From Kitasatospora albolonga (lineage in GTDB: Bacteria; Actinomycetota; Actinomycetes; Streptomycetales; Streptomycetaceae): a DNA stretch of 64,000 bases. Below are positions 1 through 8,313 of this stretch, one piece after another (the first letter of the stretch is position 1; each line of letters begins with the position of its first letter). The notes below the pieces were generated by a model, which was given only the letters and a program-made list of their open reading frames with translations, had not been told where the DNA came from and searched no databases. The position numbers were made by a program, and so were the translations under genes. The stretch spans positions 5,078,001-5,142,000 of the forward strand of contig CP020563.1 in NCBI GenBank assembly GCA_002082585.1, written 5' to 3'.

Positions 1-11
1 CCGCGAGCCCT

Positions 12-1544
12 GTGGACACCACGAGCGCCCCCACCGTCCCCGCGAGCGCCCCGGACGGTGCGGCGAACCGGGTCGTCGGCGGGCGCTACCGGCTGCTGTC
101 CCGGCTCGGGCACGGCGGGATGGGCACGGTGTGGCGGGCGCACGACCAGGTCGTCGACCGTGAGGTGGCCGTCAAGGAGCCCCGCGTACCGGACCATCTG
201 GGCGAGCGCGAACACGCCACCGCCCACCGGCGCATGCAGGTGGAGGCGCGGGCCGCCGCGCGGATCGACCACCCCTCGGTCGTCACCGTCCACGATGTCG
301 TCGTGGAGGACGGCAGGCCGTGGATCGTCATGGAGCTGGTGCGCGGCCAGTCGCTCGGCGACCGTCTCCAGGAGGGCATCCTCGACACCCGCGAGGCCGC
401 CAGGATCGGCCTCGCGGTCCTCGACGCCCTGACCGCCGCCCACACCGCGGGCATCCTGCACCGGGACGTCAAGCCGGACAACGTGCTGCTCGGCACCGCC
501 GACCGGGTCGTCCTCACCGACTTCGGGATCGCCCAGGTGGAGGGGGAGCAGCGGCTCACGGAGACCGGGGCGTTCATCGGGTCGCCCGAGTACATCTCGC
601 CGGAGCGGGTCCTCGGCCAGCACCCCGGGCCCGCCTCGGACCTCTGGTCGCTGGGGGTCGTGCTGTACGCGGCGGTGGAGGGGATGTCCCCGTACCGCCG
701 CTCGAACACCCCGGCCACCCTCCAGGCCGTGCTCTCCGCCGAACCGCAGCTGCCCGCCCGGGCCACGGGCGCCTTCGGGCTGCTCGTGATGCGGCTGCTC
801 CGCAAGGACCCGGCGGCCCGGCCGTCCGCCGCCGAGGTCCGCCGGGTGCTCCAGGAGACCGCCGCCCCGGCGCCGGTCACGGAGCCCTTCGTGGCGAAGG
901 AGGGCGGCGGCAGGTGGCTGCCGCCGGTCCTGCACCGCAACCGCCCCGCGCAGTTCGGCCTGGCGGGCGGGGCGCTGGCCGTCCTCCTGGCGCTGGTGCT
1001 GGTGCTGTTCAACCCGTTCGCGGGCGACGGACCGCCCGAGGGCTGGCAGATCCGGCCGGAGAACGAGGTGCTCTCGGCGGATGTGTCGGTGCCCGAGGAG
1101 TACAAGCGGGTCCAGCAGGACGGGGAACTGGTCTGGTACGCGGACCCCAGCGACGTCTTCGAGATCACCTTCTGGCGACGGGGCCTGAAGGAGGACGGCG
1201 AGGACGGCGGCGACCCCGGCCCCGATGTGGCGGCCCGTACGGCCTATTACGAGAACGGCGGGGAGGACACCACACAGATGGAGGGCGCTTCCGTGACCCA
1301 TAAGAAGGTCACGCACCAGGGCCGCGCCGCCATCGAGATGACCACCGACTACATCCCGTACGGCTCCGGCTCCGACGACGACCCGGTGCGCTACCGCCTC
1401 CGGGAGCTGCTGATCCCCGGTGAGAAGGCGGCGGACCCGCACTGGAACGTACGGGTCCGGATGCCCGCGAAGGGGCAGGCGTCGAGGGACGGGGAGAAGA
1501 TCTTCGCCGAGGCCGTCAAGGGCCTGAAGATCCATGGTTCCTGA
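12..1544 (+). CDS. Membrane-anchored serine/threonine protein kinase (PknB/Hanks type)
   Basis: This is a Hanks-type kinase expected to phosphorylate Ser/Thr on partner proteins at the membrane. Visible motifs are the glycine loop GHGGMG (residues 33-38), lysine 55 in AVKE, catalytic HRDVKPDN (150-157), DFG (170-172) and SPEYISPE (191-198). After a linker a single membrane span lies at about 314-334, followed by an extracellular region of about 175 residues that I do not recognise as PASTA repeats. The start taken is GTG at base 12, only 11 bases into the window, so the true start could lie upstream. The gene ends in a 19-bp repeat that includes its stop codon. Substrate and signal are unknown. 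Confidence 0.93.
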   Translation: MDTTSAPTVPASAPDGAANRVVGGRYRLLSRLGHGGMGTVWRAHDQVVDREVAVKEPRVPDHLGEREHATAHRRMQVEARAAARIDHPSVVTVHDVVVEDGRPWIVMELVRGQSLGDRLQEGILDTREAARIGLAVLDALTAAHTAGILHRDVKPDNVLLGTADRVVLTDFGIAQVEGEQRLTETGAFIGSPEYISPERVLGQHPGPASDLWSLGVVLYAAVEGMSPYRRSNTPATLQAVLSAEPQLPARATGAFGLLVMRLLRKDPAARPSAAEVRRVLQETAAPAPVTEPFVAKEGGGRWLPPVLHRNRPAQFGLAGGALAVLLALVLVLFNPFAGDGPPEGWQIRPENEVLSADVSVPEEYKRVQQDGELVWYADPSDVFEITFWRRGLKEDGEDGGDPGPDVAARTAYYENGGEDTTQMEGASVTHKKVTHQGRAAIEMTTDYIPYGSGSDDDPVRYRLRELLIPGEKAADPHWNVRVRMPAKGQASRDGEKIFAEAVKGLKIHGS

Positions 1545-1574
1545 GCGCGGCCGACCCATGGTTCCTGAGCGCGG
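1532..1574. repeat. 19-bp direct repeat, 24-bp period, spanning a stop codon
   Basis: The 19-mer CCATGGTTCCTGAGCGCGG occurs at 1532-1550 and again at 1556-1574. The first copy contains the last kinase codons and its TGA stop. It looks like a local tandem duplication of the gene end. Confidence 0.9.
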
Positions 1575-1576
1575 CG

Positions 1577-1605
1577 GATTCCTGTTCCCGGGAGGGGCGG
1601 GAATC
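1577..1605 (+). terminator. Possible hairpin terminator after the kinase gene
   Basis: GATTCCTG (1577-1584) can pair with CGGGAATC (1598-1605), an 8-bp stem with one G-U pair, just after the kinase gene. There is no clear T tract, as is usual in Streptomyces. Confidence 0.45.
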
Positions 1606-1788
1606 AGAATTTCGCGCGCGGCGGGCAGACCGCGCCCGCCCGGTCTGCCGTATAGCCCCTGATCAGGCGTTATACCGCCAGTGATCACTGGCTTGTTCGA
1701 GCCGATGGCTCCGAGCGGCCGACGGGTCCGGCGAAAAACTGTTACCCACGGGTACCCAAAGGGTGCGCCGCGGCATACTCTCGGCCTC

Positions 1789-3405
1789 ATGACGGACTCG
1801 CAGGCCCCTGACGCCCCCCTCGGTACGAACCCCGTCGCGGTTGCCCCCGCGGGCGTACGCACCGCCGCCGATGTGGTCACCCCCGAGGTGATCGCCCAGC
1901 TGGTCCGCGGTGTCGTCGGATCGGGACGTACGGCCAACCACGCGCCCTTCACCGGGGAGAAGCTGGCCGATCTGCCCGAGTCCACCCCCGAGGACGTGGC
2001 CACCGCCTTCGACCGGGCCCGCGCCGCCCAGCCCGCCTGGGCCGCCACCCCCGTACGGCAGCGGGCCGCGATCCTCCTGCGCTTCCACGACCTGGTCCTC
2101 AGCCGCCAGTCCGAGGTGCTCGACCTCATCCAGCTGGAGACCGGCAAGGCCCGGCTGCACGCCCACGAGGAGGTGCAGTCCGTCGCGGTCGCCGCCCGCC
2201 ACTACGGCCGCCGGGCCGCCGCCTACCTCAAGCCCAAGCGGCACACGGGTGTCGTCCCGACCCTCACCAAGGTCACCGAGCTGCGCCAGCCGCGCGGGGT
2301 CATCGGCCAGATCGCCCCCTGGAACTACCCCTTCGAGCTCTCCGTGGGCGACGCGCTGCCCGCGTTCGTCTCCGGCAACGCCGTCGTGATGAAGCCCGAC
2401 ACGGAGACCGCGCTCACCGCGCTCTGGGCCCGTGACCTGCTCATCGAGGCCGGGCTGCCCGCCGGGGTCTTCCAGATCGTGCTGGGCGAGGGCCCCGTCG
2501 TCGGCCCCGAGGTCGTCAGCCGCGCCGACTACGTCTCCTTCACCGGCTCCACCCGCACCGGCCGCGAGGTCGCCGTGGGCGCCGCCTCCCGTCTCGTCGG
2601 GGTCTCCCTGGAGCTCGGCGGCAAGAACGCCATGCTCGTCCTCAAGGACGCCGACGTGGAGAAGGCCGCCCAGGGTGCCGTGCGCGCCTGCTTCTCCTCC
2701 GCCGGACAGCTCTGCATCTCCATCGAGCGGCTGTACGTCCACGAGTCGGTCGCGGACGACTTCGTGGAGCGGTTCGCCACCCGGACGAAGGCCATGCGGC
2801 TCGGCAACTCCCTCGCGTACGGCGCCGACATGGGCTCCCTCGTCGGGCCGCGCCAGCTGGAGACCGTCAGCCGCCATGTGGCCGAGGCCGTCGAGAAGGG
2901 CGCCACGCTCGTCGCGGGCGGGGTCGCGCGCCCCGACATCGGCCCCCTCTTCTACGAGCCGACCATCCTGGACGGGGTGGAGGCGCCGATGGCCGTCTGC
3001 ACCGAGGAGACCTTCGGTCCGGTCGTCTCCATCTACCGCTTCACCGACGAGGACGAGGTGATCGCGCTGGCCAACGCGACCCCGTACGGCCTCAACTCCA
3101 GCGTCTGGACCACCGACGCCAAGCGCGGCCACCGGGTCGCCGCCCGCCTGCGGACCGGCACCGTCAACATCAACGAGGGGTACGCCCCCGCCTACGGCAG
3201 CGTCCAGTCCCCGATGGGCGGCATGAAGGACTCCGGCCTCGGCCGGCGGCACGGCTCCGAGGGCATTCTCAAGTTCACCGAGGCCCAGACCGTCGCCCAG
3301 CAGCGGCTGATCCCGCTGGCCCCGTCCTTCGGCATGGACGACGAGAAGTACGCCGCGTTCATGACCCGCAGCCTGAAGGCGATGAAGGCGTTCCGGCTGC
3401 GCTGA
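1789..3405 (+). CDS. gabD2: Succinate-semialdehyde dehydrogenase (NADP+)
   Basis: This is an aldehyde dehydrogenase of the GabD2/SSADH branch, expected to oxidise succinate semialdehyde to succinate with NAD(P)+ at the end of the GABA shunt. The 538-residue protein has the conserved Glu in LELGGKN (Glu275) and the nucleophile Cys309 in SSAGQLCIS, plus the ETFGPVVS and PYGLNSS blocks. The reading frame is open upstream to 1681, but ATG 1789 is preferred because the 36 upstream residues are basic and unlike the family. A TANNNT-like box (TACTCT, 1776-1781) sits just before that ATG, so the transcript may be leaderless. The GMC oxidoreductase gene follows after 50 bp and may be co-transcribed. 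Confidence 0.9.
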   Translation: MTDSQAPDAPLGTNPVAVAPAGVRTAADVVTPEVIAQLVRGVVGSGRTANHAPFTGEKLADLPESTPEDVATAFDRARAAQPAWAATPVRQRAAILLRFHDLVLSRQSEVLDLIQLETGKARLHAHEEVQSVAVAARHYGRRAAAYLKPKRHTGVVPTLTKVTELRQPRGVIGQIAPWNYPFELSVGDALPAFVSGNAVVMKPDTETALTALWARDLLIEAGLPAGVFQIVLGEGPVVGPEVVSRADYVSFTGSTRTGREVAVGAASRLVGVSLELGGKNAMLVLKDADVEKAAQGAVRACFSSAGQLCISIERLYVHESVADDFVERFATRTKAMRLGNSLAYGADMGSLVGPRQLETVSRHVAEAVEKGATLVAGGVARPDIGPLFYEPTILDGVEAPMAVCTEETFGPVVSIYRFTDEDEVIALANATPYGLNSSVWTTDAKRGHRVAARLRTGTVNINEGYAPAYGSVQSPMGGMKDSGLGRRHGSEGILKFTEAQTVAQQRLIPLAPSFGMDDEKYAAFMTRSLKAMKAFRLR

Positions 3406-3455
3406 GCGCCCGTCGAGACGCCCTGTCCCCTGCCCTTTTCGTACCGAGGAGCGCC

Positions 3456-5336
3456 ATGTCCCAGGACAGCCCTGCCCAGAAACAGCCCGTGAGCCATGTC
3501 CCGGCCGAGGACGACGCCGCGTACGACTACGACGTCCTGGTCGTCGGCTCGGGGTTCGGGGGCGCGGTCTCGGCGCTCCGGCTGACGGAGAAGGGCTACC
3601 GCGTCGGCGTCCTGGAGGCGGGCCGCCGCTTCACCCCCGGCACGCTCCCCAAGACCTCCTGGGACCTGAAGAACTACCTGTGGGCCCCCGCCCTCGGCCT
3701 CTTCGGCATCCAGCGCGTCCATCTGCTCGGCAACGTCATGGTGCTCGCGGGCGCCGGGGTCGGCGGCGGCTCGCTCAACTACGCCAACACGCTGTACGTG
3801 CCGCCCGCCCCGTTCTTCGAGGACCGCCAGTGGGCCTCGATCACCGACTGGCAGGACGAGCTCAAGCCGTACTACGACCAGGCCCGCCGGATGCTCGGGG
3901 TCCGCCTCAACCCCACCATGACCCCCTCCGACATCCACCTCAAGGCCGCCGCCGAGGCGATGGGCGTCGGCGACACCTTCCACCTGGCCCCGGTCGGCGT
4001 CTTCTTCGGCGACGGCAAGGACGCCGACGGCACGGCCAGGGCGAAGCCGGGGGACACCGTCCCCGACCCGTACTTCGGCGGCGCCGGACCCGCGCGCAAG
4101 GCGTGCACCGAGTGCGGCGAGTGCATGACGGGGTGCCGCCACGGCGCGAAGAACACCCTCAACGAGAACTACCTCCACCTCGCGGAGAAGGCCGGAGCGG
4201 TCATCCACCCGATGACCTCCGTCGTCGCGGTCACCGACCACCCCGACGGCGGCTACCGCGTCCTCACCGTCCCCACCGACCGCCGCCGCAAGGCGAAGCC
4301 CACGAAGCTGCGCGCCCGGAAGGTGGTCGTCGCGGCGGGCACGTACGGCACCCAGACCCTGCTGCACACCATGAAGGACCGGGGGCTGCTGCCCCGGCTC
4401 TCCACCAGGCTCGGCGAGCTGACCCGGACCAACTCCGAGGCCCTGGTCGGCTCCCAGACCAGCGACCGCCGCTACCGCAAGAAGCACGGCATCGCGAAGG
4501 CCGACTTCTCCCAGGGCGTCGCGATCACCTCGTCCATCCACCCGGACGACAACACCCACATCGAGCCCGTCCGCTACGGCAAGGGCTCCAACGCCATGGG
4601 CTCCATGTCGATCCTCCAGGTGCCCTACGGGGCCCACCGGGTGCGCGGCTGGCTCGCCAACATGATCAAGCACCCCACCCTCGCGGCCCGTTCGCTCTCC
4701 AACCGCCGCTGGTCCGAGCGGACCATCATCGGACTCGTCATGCAGTCGCTCGACAACTCCCTGACCACCTACCGCAAACCGGGCGGCATCGGCAAAGGGC
4801 TGCTCACCGCCCGCCAGGGCCACGGCGCCCCCAACCCGACCCAGATCGCGGAGGCCACCCGCAGCGCCACCCTGCTCGCGGAGGAGATCAACGGCTTCGC
4901 CGGCTCCAACGTCGGCGAGCTGATGGGCACCCCGCTCACCGCCCACTTCCTCGGCGGCTGCCCGATCGGCGCGAGCGCGGAGGAGGGCGTCATCGACCCG
5001 TACCACCGCCTCTACGGCCACCCCGGCATCAGCGTGGTCGACGGCTCGGCGGTCTCCGCCAACCTGGGCGTCAACCCCTCGCTGACCATCACCGCCCAGG
5101 CCGAGCGCGCGATGTCCTTCTGGCCCAACAAGGGCGAGGCGGACCCGCGCCCGGAGCAGGGCGAGTCCTACGAACGCCTCACCCCGGTCGAGCCGTTGGC
5201 CCCGACCGTGCCCAAGGACGCGTTCGCGGCGCTGAAACTGCCGTTCCTGGGCATCCCCGTCGTACCGCCGAAGGGGACGGTGGAGGCGGGCACCGGGGTG
5301 AAGGGCGTCGGGAACACCCCCGTACCCCGTCCGTGA
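3456..5336 (+). CDS. GMC-family FAD-dependent oxidoreductase (cholesterol-oxidase-like)
   Basis: The enzyme binds FAD through GSGFGG (residues 31-36) and carries the GMC C-terminal block with GGCPIGASAEEG and VVDGSAVSANLGVNPS. Family members oxidise alcohols or sterols, but the substrate cannot be read here. Cysteines 217, 220, 223 and 227 form a CxxCxxCxxxC cluster (ACTECGECMTGC) that resembles a [4Fe-4S] ferredoxin motif; I recall the same cluster in mycobacterial ChoD-like proteins. The ATG at 3456 has a GAGGAG ribosome site a few bases upstream. No signal peptide is visible, so it is probably cytoplasmic. It lies 50 bp after gabD2 in the same orientation. Confidence 0.88.
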   Translation: MSQDSPAQKQPVSHVPAEDDAAYDYDVLVVGSGFGGAVSALRLTEKGYRVGVLEAGRRFTPGTLPKTSWDLKNYLWAPALGLFGIQRVHLLGNVMVLAGAGVGGGSLNYANTLYVPPAPFFEDRQWASITDWQDELKPYYDQARRMLGVRLNPTMTPSDIHLKAAAEAMGVGDTFHLAPVGVFFGDGKDADGTARAKPGDTVPDPYFGGAGPARKACTECGECMTGCRHGAKNTLNENYLHLAEKAGAVIHPMTSVVAVTDHPDGGYRVLTVPTDRRRKAKPTKLRARKVVVAAGTYGTQTLLHTMKDRGLLPRLSTRLGELTRTNSEALVGSQTSDRRYRKKHGIAKADFSQGVAITSSIHPDDNTHIEPVRYGKGSNAMGSMSILQVPYGAHRVRGWLANMIKHPTLAARSLSNRRWSERTIIGLVMQSLDNSLTTYRKPGGIGKGLLTARQGHGAPNPTQIAEATRSATLLAEEINGFAGSNVGELMGTPLTAHFLGGCPIGASAEEGVIDPYHRLYGHPGISVVDGSAVSANLGVNPSLTITAQAERAMSFWPNKGEADPRPEQGESYERLTPVEPLAPTVPKDAFAALKLPFLGIPVVPPKGTVEAGTGVKGVGNTPVPRP

Positions 5337-5472
5337 CCGGATAGCGGACGCCTCCTCGGAGAGCCGCAGGGCCGACCCCGTACGCTGCGGGATCGAAAGC
5401 CCGAGCGCGGGTCACGGTCCTGGTCACCGTGGCCCGCGGTCGCACAGCCCCTGCCGAACCCAGAGGTCCGCG

Positions 5473-7269
5473 ATGAAACGCTTCTCCCCGCGCACCGCGC
5501 CGCTCCGCAGGGCGGGCGGCCTCGCCGCCACCGCCCTGCTGCTCGCCGCCGGTCCGCTCACCGCGGCCACGGCCGTCGCCGCCCCCGCCCGGCCCGCCGC
5601 CCCGGCGGCCGTCCTGGGCGGGCCCGCCGAGACGGCCCTGCACCCGTACGCGAAGGGCGGCGAGCAGCGGCGGTCCACGGCCGCCATCACGGTCACCCGC
5701 CCCACGGAGGAGCCCGAGGGGGCGGGGGAGGCGGAGGGAGCCGGGCAGGCCGAGAGGGCCGGGGGAGCCGGGCAGGCAGCGGGGCCCGGGGGGCAGGGAG
5801 AGCAGAACACGGGCTACGAGGGCGAGTTCACCGTCACCTTCGACCTGACCGGGATCGCGGGCATCGCCGACCTCTCCTTCGACGAGCAGCCCGGCGTGAC
5901 GTGCAAGACGACCGGGACCCGGTCCGCCGTCTGCACGGGCCGCGGCATATCGCCCGGCGTCTCCACCGTCACCGACCTCGTCCTCAGCGCCGCCGCGGAC
6001 AGCCGACAGGGCGCCACCGGCACGGTCCGGGTCACCGGCGAGGCCGGGGGAGCGGCCTTCACCCCGTTCACCACCCGGGTCACCGTCGGCGGCCCCGACC
6101 TCGTGATGCACGAGCTCCCCTTCGAACGGGAGCTGACCCCCGGGCAGAAGCAGCAGGCGCCGATCACCTTCACCAACCGGGGCAGCCGCGACGCCGACGG
6201 GGTCGTTCTCACCCTCCGGTACTCGCGCGGCCTGGACATCCCGCAGCGCTACAGCAACTGCGCGTACGCCACCGACGACCCGAGCTGGACCACGGCCCGC
6301 TGCTCCGTCGAGGGCGCCTTCGAGGCGGGCGCCACCTACACCCTGGCCGCCCCGCTGACCCTGGAGGCCACCGCCCGCGCCTACCGCGACATCTTCGGGT
6401 ACGGCATCCACGAGCGCGGCCCGGAGCGGCGCGCGGCCTCCCCCCGCGCCACACACCTGTCGGGCGCCGTGCTCAGGGCCGTACCGGCGCGAAAGCCCCT
6501 GGCCGCCCGGGGCGCGGACCTCGAACCGAGCGACAACGAGCACGAGGCCGACTTCCGTACGGCGAACACGGCCGACTTCGTCGCGTACGGGGACACCGCC
6601 TCCGGGGCCGTCGGCACCACGGTCACGGCGGACCTCGGGTTCCGCAACGACGGCCCGGCCTGGATCGGGCACCTCCGGTCCGGCGAGAGCGTGGCCGCCG
6701 TCGACTTCACCGTCCCGCAGGGTGCGACGGTCACCTCCGCGCCGAAGGGCTGCCGGGGCGTGACCGCCGAGGGCACGCCCCGCGCGGACCAGACCACCCC
6801 CGCCCCGCGGTACGTCTGCCCGGCCCCGGCGACCGTGCGCGACGACGGCGGCCTGGACCTCTCCTTCGGGCTGCGCATCGACCAGGTGCTGATCGGCGCG
6901 GTGGGCAGGGTGGCGGTGCGCGGCCCGTGGCTCCGGGCGCCGGGGCTGCCGTTCGACCCGGAGCCGGGGAACAACACGGCGCGGGTGGTGCTGAACGGGG
7001 AGAGCGGCGGCGGTCCGTCGCCGTCCCCCGTCCCTCCGGCGGGAGAAGGGCCGGGTGCGGGTTCCGGAACGAACCCTTCCCCCACGGCCACCCCGGGGGC
7101 GGGCAGCACGGTCGCGCCCGGTACCGCGCAGAACACCGCCACCGGAGACGGCGGCAGCCTGGCCGCCACCGGATCGCCGACGGCGACGGCCGCGGCGGGC
7201 CTGGCGGTCACGGCCCTGACGGTGGGCCTGGTGCTGTTCACGGCGGCAAGGCGCCGACGGAGGGCCTGA
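5473..7269 (+). CDS. Secreted cell-wall protein with LAXTG sortase signal
   Basis: The 598-residue protein begins with a twin-Arg-poor but classical signal peptide (basic MKRFSPR, hydrophobic stretch, cleavage near residue 36 at AVA-AP). Its C-terminus is a sorting signal: LAATG (residues 563-567), a hydrophobic segment and RRRRR. LAXTG is the signal used by class E sortases in Streptomyces, so the protein is probably anchored to peptidoglycan. The middle is rich in beta-type segments of the DUF11/CARDB kind (for example PDLVMHELPFERE and FTNRGSRDADGV), a Gly/Glu-rich linker lies near residues 77-115, and a Pro/Ser/Gly stalk precedes the sorting signal. Function beyond surface display is unknown. 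Confidence 0.82.
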   Translation: MKRFSPRTAPLRRAGGLAATALLLAAGPLTAATAVAAPARPAAPAAVLGGPAETALHPYAKGGEQRRSTAAITVTRPTEEPEGAGEAEGAGQAERAGGAGQAAGPGGQGEQNTGYEGEFTVTFDLTGIAGIADLSFDEQPGVTCKTTGTRSAVCTGRGISPGVSTVTDLVLSAAADSRQGATGTVRVTGEAGGAAFTPFTTRVTVGGPDLVMHELPFERELTPGQKQQAPITFTNRGSRDADGVVLTLRYSRGLDIPQRYSNCAYATDDPSWTTARCSVEGAFEAGATYTLAAPLTLEATARAYRDIFGYGIHERGPERRAASPRATHLSGAVLRAVPARKPLAARGADLEPSDNEHEADFRTANTADFVAYGDTASGAVGTTVTADLGFRNDGPAWIGHLRSGESVAAVDFTVPQGATVTSAPKGCRGVTAEGTPRADQTTPAPRYVCPAPATVRDDGGLDLSFGLRIDQVLIGAVGRVAVRGPWLRAPGLPFDPEPGNNTARVVLNGESGGGPSPSPVPPAGEGPGAGSGTNPSPTATPGAGSTVAPGTAQNTATGDGGSLAATGSPTATAAAGLAVTALTVGLVLFTAARRRRRA

Positions 7270-7678
7270 GGGCCTGACGGTGAAGCGGGGGAGGGGAACG
7301 GCCTCCGAGCGGTCCGACGAGCGGTCCGAGCCGGGGGGAGTGGGGAACGCCTCCGCCCCGTGCGTACGCACGTCCCGTACGTACGTCCCGATGCGGCCGA
7401 CCCGGGCGTCCCCGGGTACGGCCGCACATGGGGTGACCGGGCTGCTGTCCCCTGCGGACCGGTCACTTGCGCCGGGATGTGGTCCCACGACGTACCTTCG
7501 GTACGTCACACGTCCCGGCGGAGCCACGCGTGGTTTTCTTACCGATGCCGCCCCTGGTTGGCACGGACACCGGGACCAACGAAGCCACCTCGGTCCCGGT
7601 CACGCGCCGTACGGGTGAGACGGGCACCGAACGCAGATACGGTCCTGCGCCCCCGGGGCCGGCCCTCGGAAGCCGGCC
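7270..7678. other. 409-bp intergenic region between convergent genes
   Basis: No convincing gene is present; the open frames here are mutual shadows with no family resemblance. It holds a perfect 8-bp inverted repeat with a 3-nt loop (GACGTACC at 7489-7496, GGTACGTC at 7500-7507) and a run of GTACG words near 7363-7392. The right end carries the chorismate mutase terminator. Confidence 0.6.
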
Positions 7679-7680
7679 TC
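7655..7680 (-). terminator. Hairpin terminator of the chorismate mutase gene
   Basis: GGCCGGC (7657-7663) and GCCGGCC (7672-7678) form a stem, extendable to 9 bp with one G-U pair, with an 8-nt loop. It overlaps the stop codon of the minus-strand gene. Confidence 0.6.
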
Positions 7681-7981
7681 ACACCCGGCCCCGGCACAGC
7701 TCCAGCAGGGTCATCGCCAGCGCGGTGCCCGGCTTGCCGAGGGCGTCCCTGTAGTGGCTGAGCACGGCCGTCTCGCGGGAGAGGTTGACCCGTCGGCCGC
7801 CGGAGGTGATGCGGGCCTCCTGGATCACCGCCGAGACGGCCATCCGTTCCTGGATGAGACCGATGATCCGGTCGTCGAGGGCGTCGATGCGCTCGCGGGC
7901 GCCGCCGATCAGGGCGGCGGCCTCGTCGGTGCGGGCGCCGGTGGCCGCTGTGGTGTCCGTGGCGGTGGTGGTGCTGCTCAT
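7679..7981 (-). CDS. Chorismate mutase (AroQ type)
   Basis: The 100-residue protein is an all-helical AroQ-type chorismate mutase, which turns chorismate into prephenate at the branch to phenylalanine and tyrosine. The diagnostic core is ARERIDALDDRIIGLIQER followed by SGGRRVNLSRE and LLELCRGR, with the usual Arg/Lys/Glu pattern of the active site. The ATG at 7981 is chosen because homology starts within about 25 residues of it; the longer frame to 8326 runs through a strong hairpin and a separate short peptide ORF. The upstream leader (8040-8162) looks like an attenuator, so the gene is probably controlled by charged Phe/Tyr tRNA. Confidence 0.88.
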   Translation of the reverse strand: MSSTTTATDTTAATGARTDEAAALIGGARERIDALDDRIIGLIQERMAVSAVIQEARITSGGRRVNLSRETAVLSHYRDALGKPGTALAMTLLELCRGRV

Positions 7982-8039
7982 GGTGGTGACTCCCGGTGGG
8001 TCGGTGGCCCCCGGGGCGACGGGCCCGGACAAACGCAGA

Positions 8040-8067
8040 GCGCCCCGGGCCTGATGGCCCGGGGCGC
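8040..8067 (-). terminator. Attenuator hairpin before chorismate mutase
   Basis: A perfect 12-bp stem (GCGCCCCGGGCC / GGCCCGGGGCGC) with a 4-nt loop lies between the leader peptide and the chorismate mutase start. On the minus strand it is followed by the T-rich TCTGCGTTTGT. The position fits a transcription attenuator. Confidence 0.75.
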
Positions 8068-8090
8068 CTGGAACGTTGCTTGTCAGTTGC

Positions 8091-8162
8091 TCAAGCAGCA
8101 CGACCATGGCAGCCGGCGGGCCGGATGCCATAGGTAAAGACGAAGGTCGTGTGCTGACGCAT
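8091..8162 (-). CDS. Leader peptide with clustered Phe/Tyr codons (attenuation)
   Basis: This is a 23-codon ORF that starts at ATG 8162 and contains F-V-F-T-Y at residues 7-11. It ends 23 nt before a perfect 28-nt hairpin that precedes chorismate mutase. Aromatic codons in a short ORF ahead of an aromatic-pathway gene are the hallmark of ribosome-mediated attenuation. A TACTGT box (8168-8173 on the minus strand) is 5 nt before the ATG, so the leader mRNA would be almost leaderless. The role is inferred; I see no Shine-Dalgarno site. Confidence 0.65.
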   Translation of the reverse strand: MRQHTTFVFTYGIRPAGCHGRAA

Positions 8163-8313
8163 GGGGGACAGTATGGCCCCGGCCCGGCGGCCCCGCCAAA
8201 GCGGGGCCCGGATCGTGAGACGCGGGCCCCCGTGGCCGACCGGCGGAGGGCCCGCGCACGGCCGGTAGAATCGGAAGAACCGACCCCCTTCACCACCGCC
8301 GGAAGGCCGCCCC

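Noticed and set aside
320..1303. Long Arg/Gly/Pro-rich plus-strand ORF inside the kinase gene
   Set aside because: It is in another frame of the kinase gene and has the composition of a GC-rich shadow; the kinase motifs are intact in their own frame.
7280..7761. Three overlapping short ORFs in the intergenic region after the LAXTG gene
   Set aside because: They overlap one another, lack ribosome sites and have no recognisable sequence.
8081..8093. TTGTCAGTT as a further PafBC-type box
   Set aside because: The ninth base differs and there is no TANNNT at the 8-bp distance.
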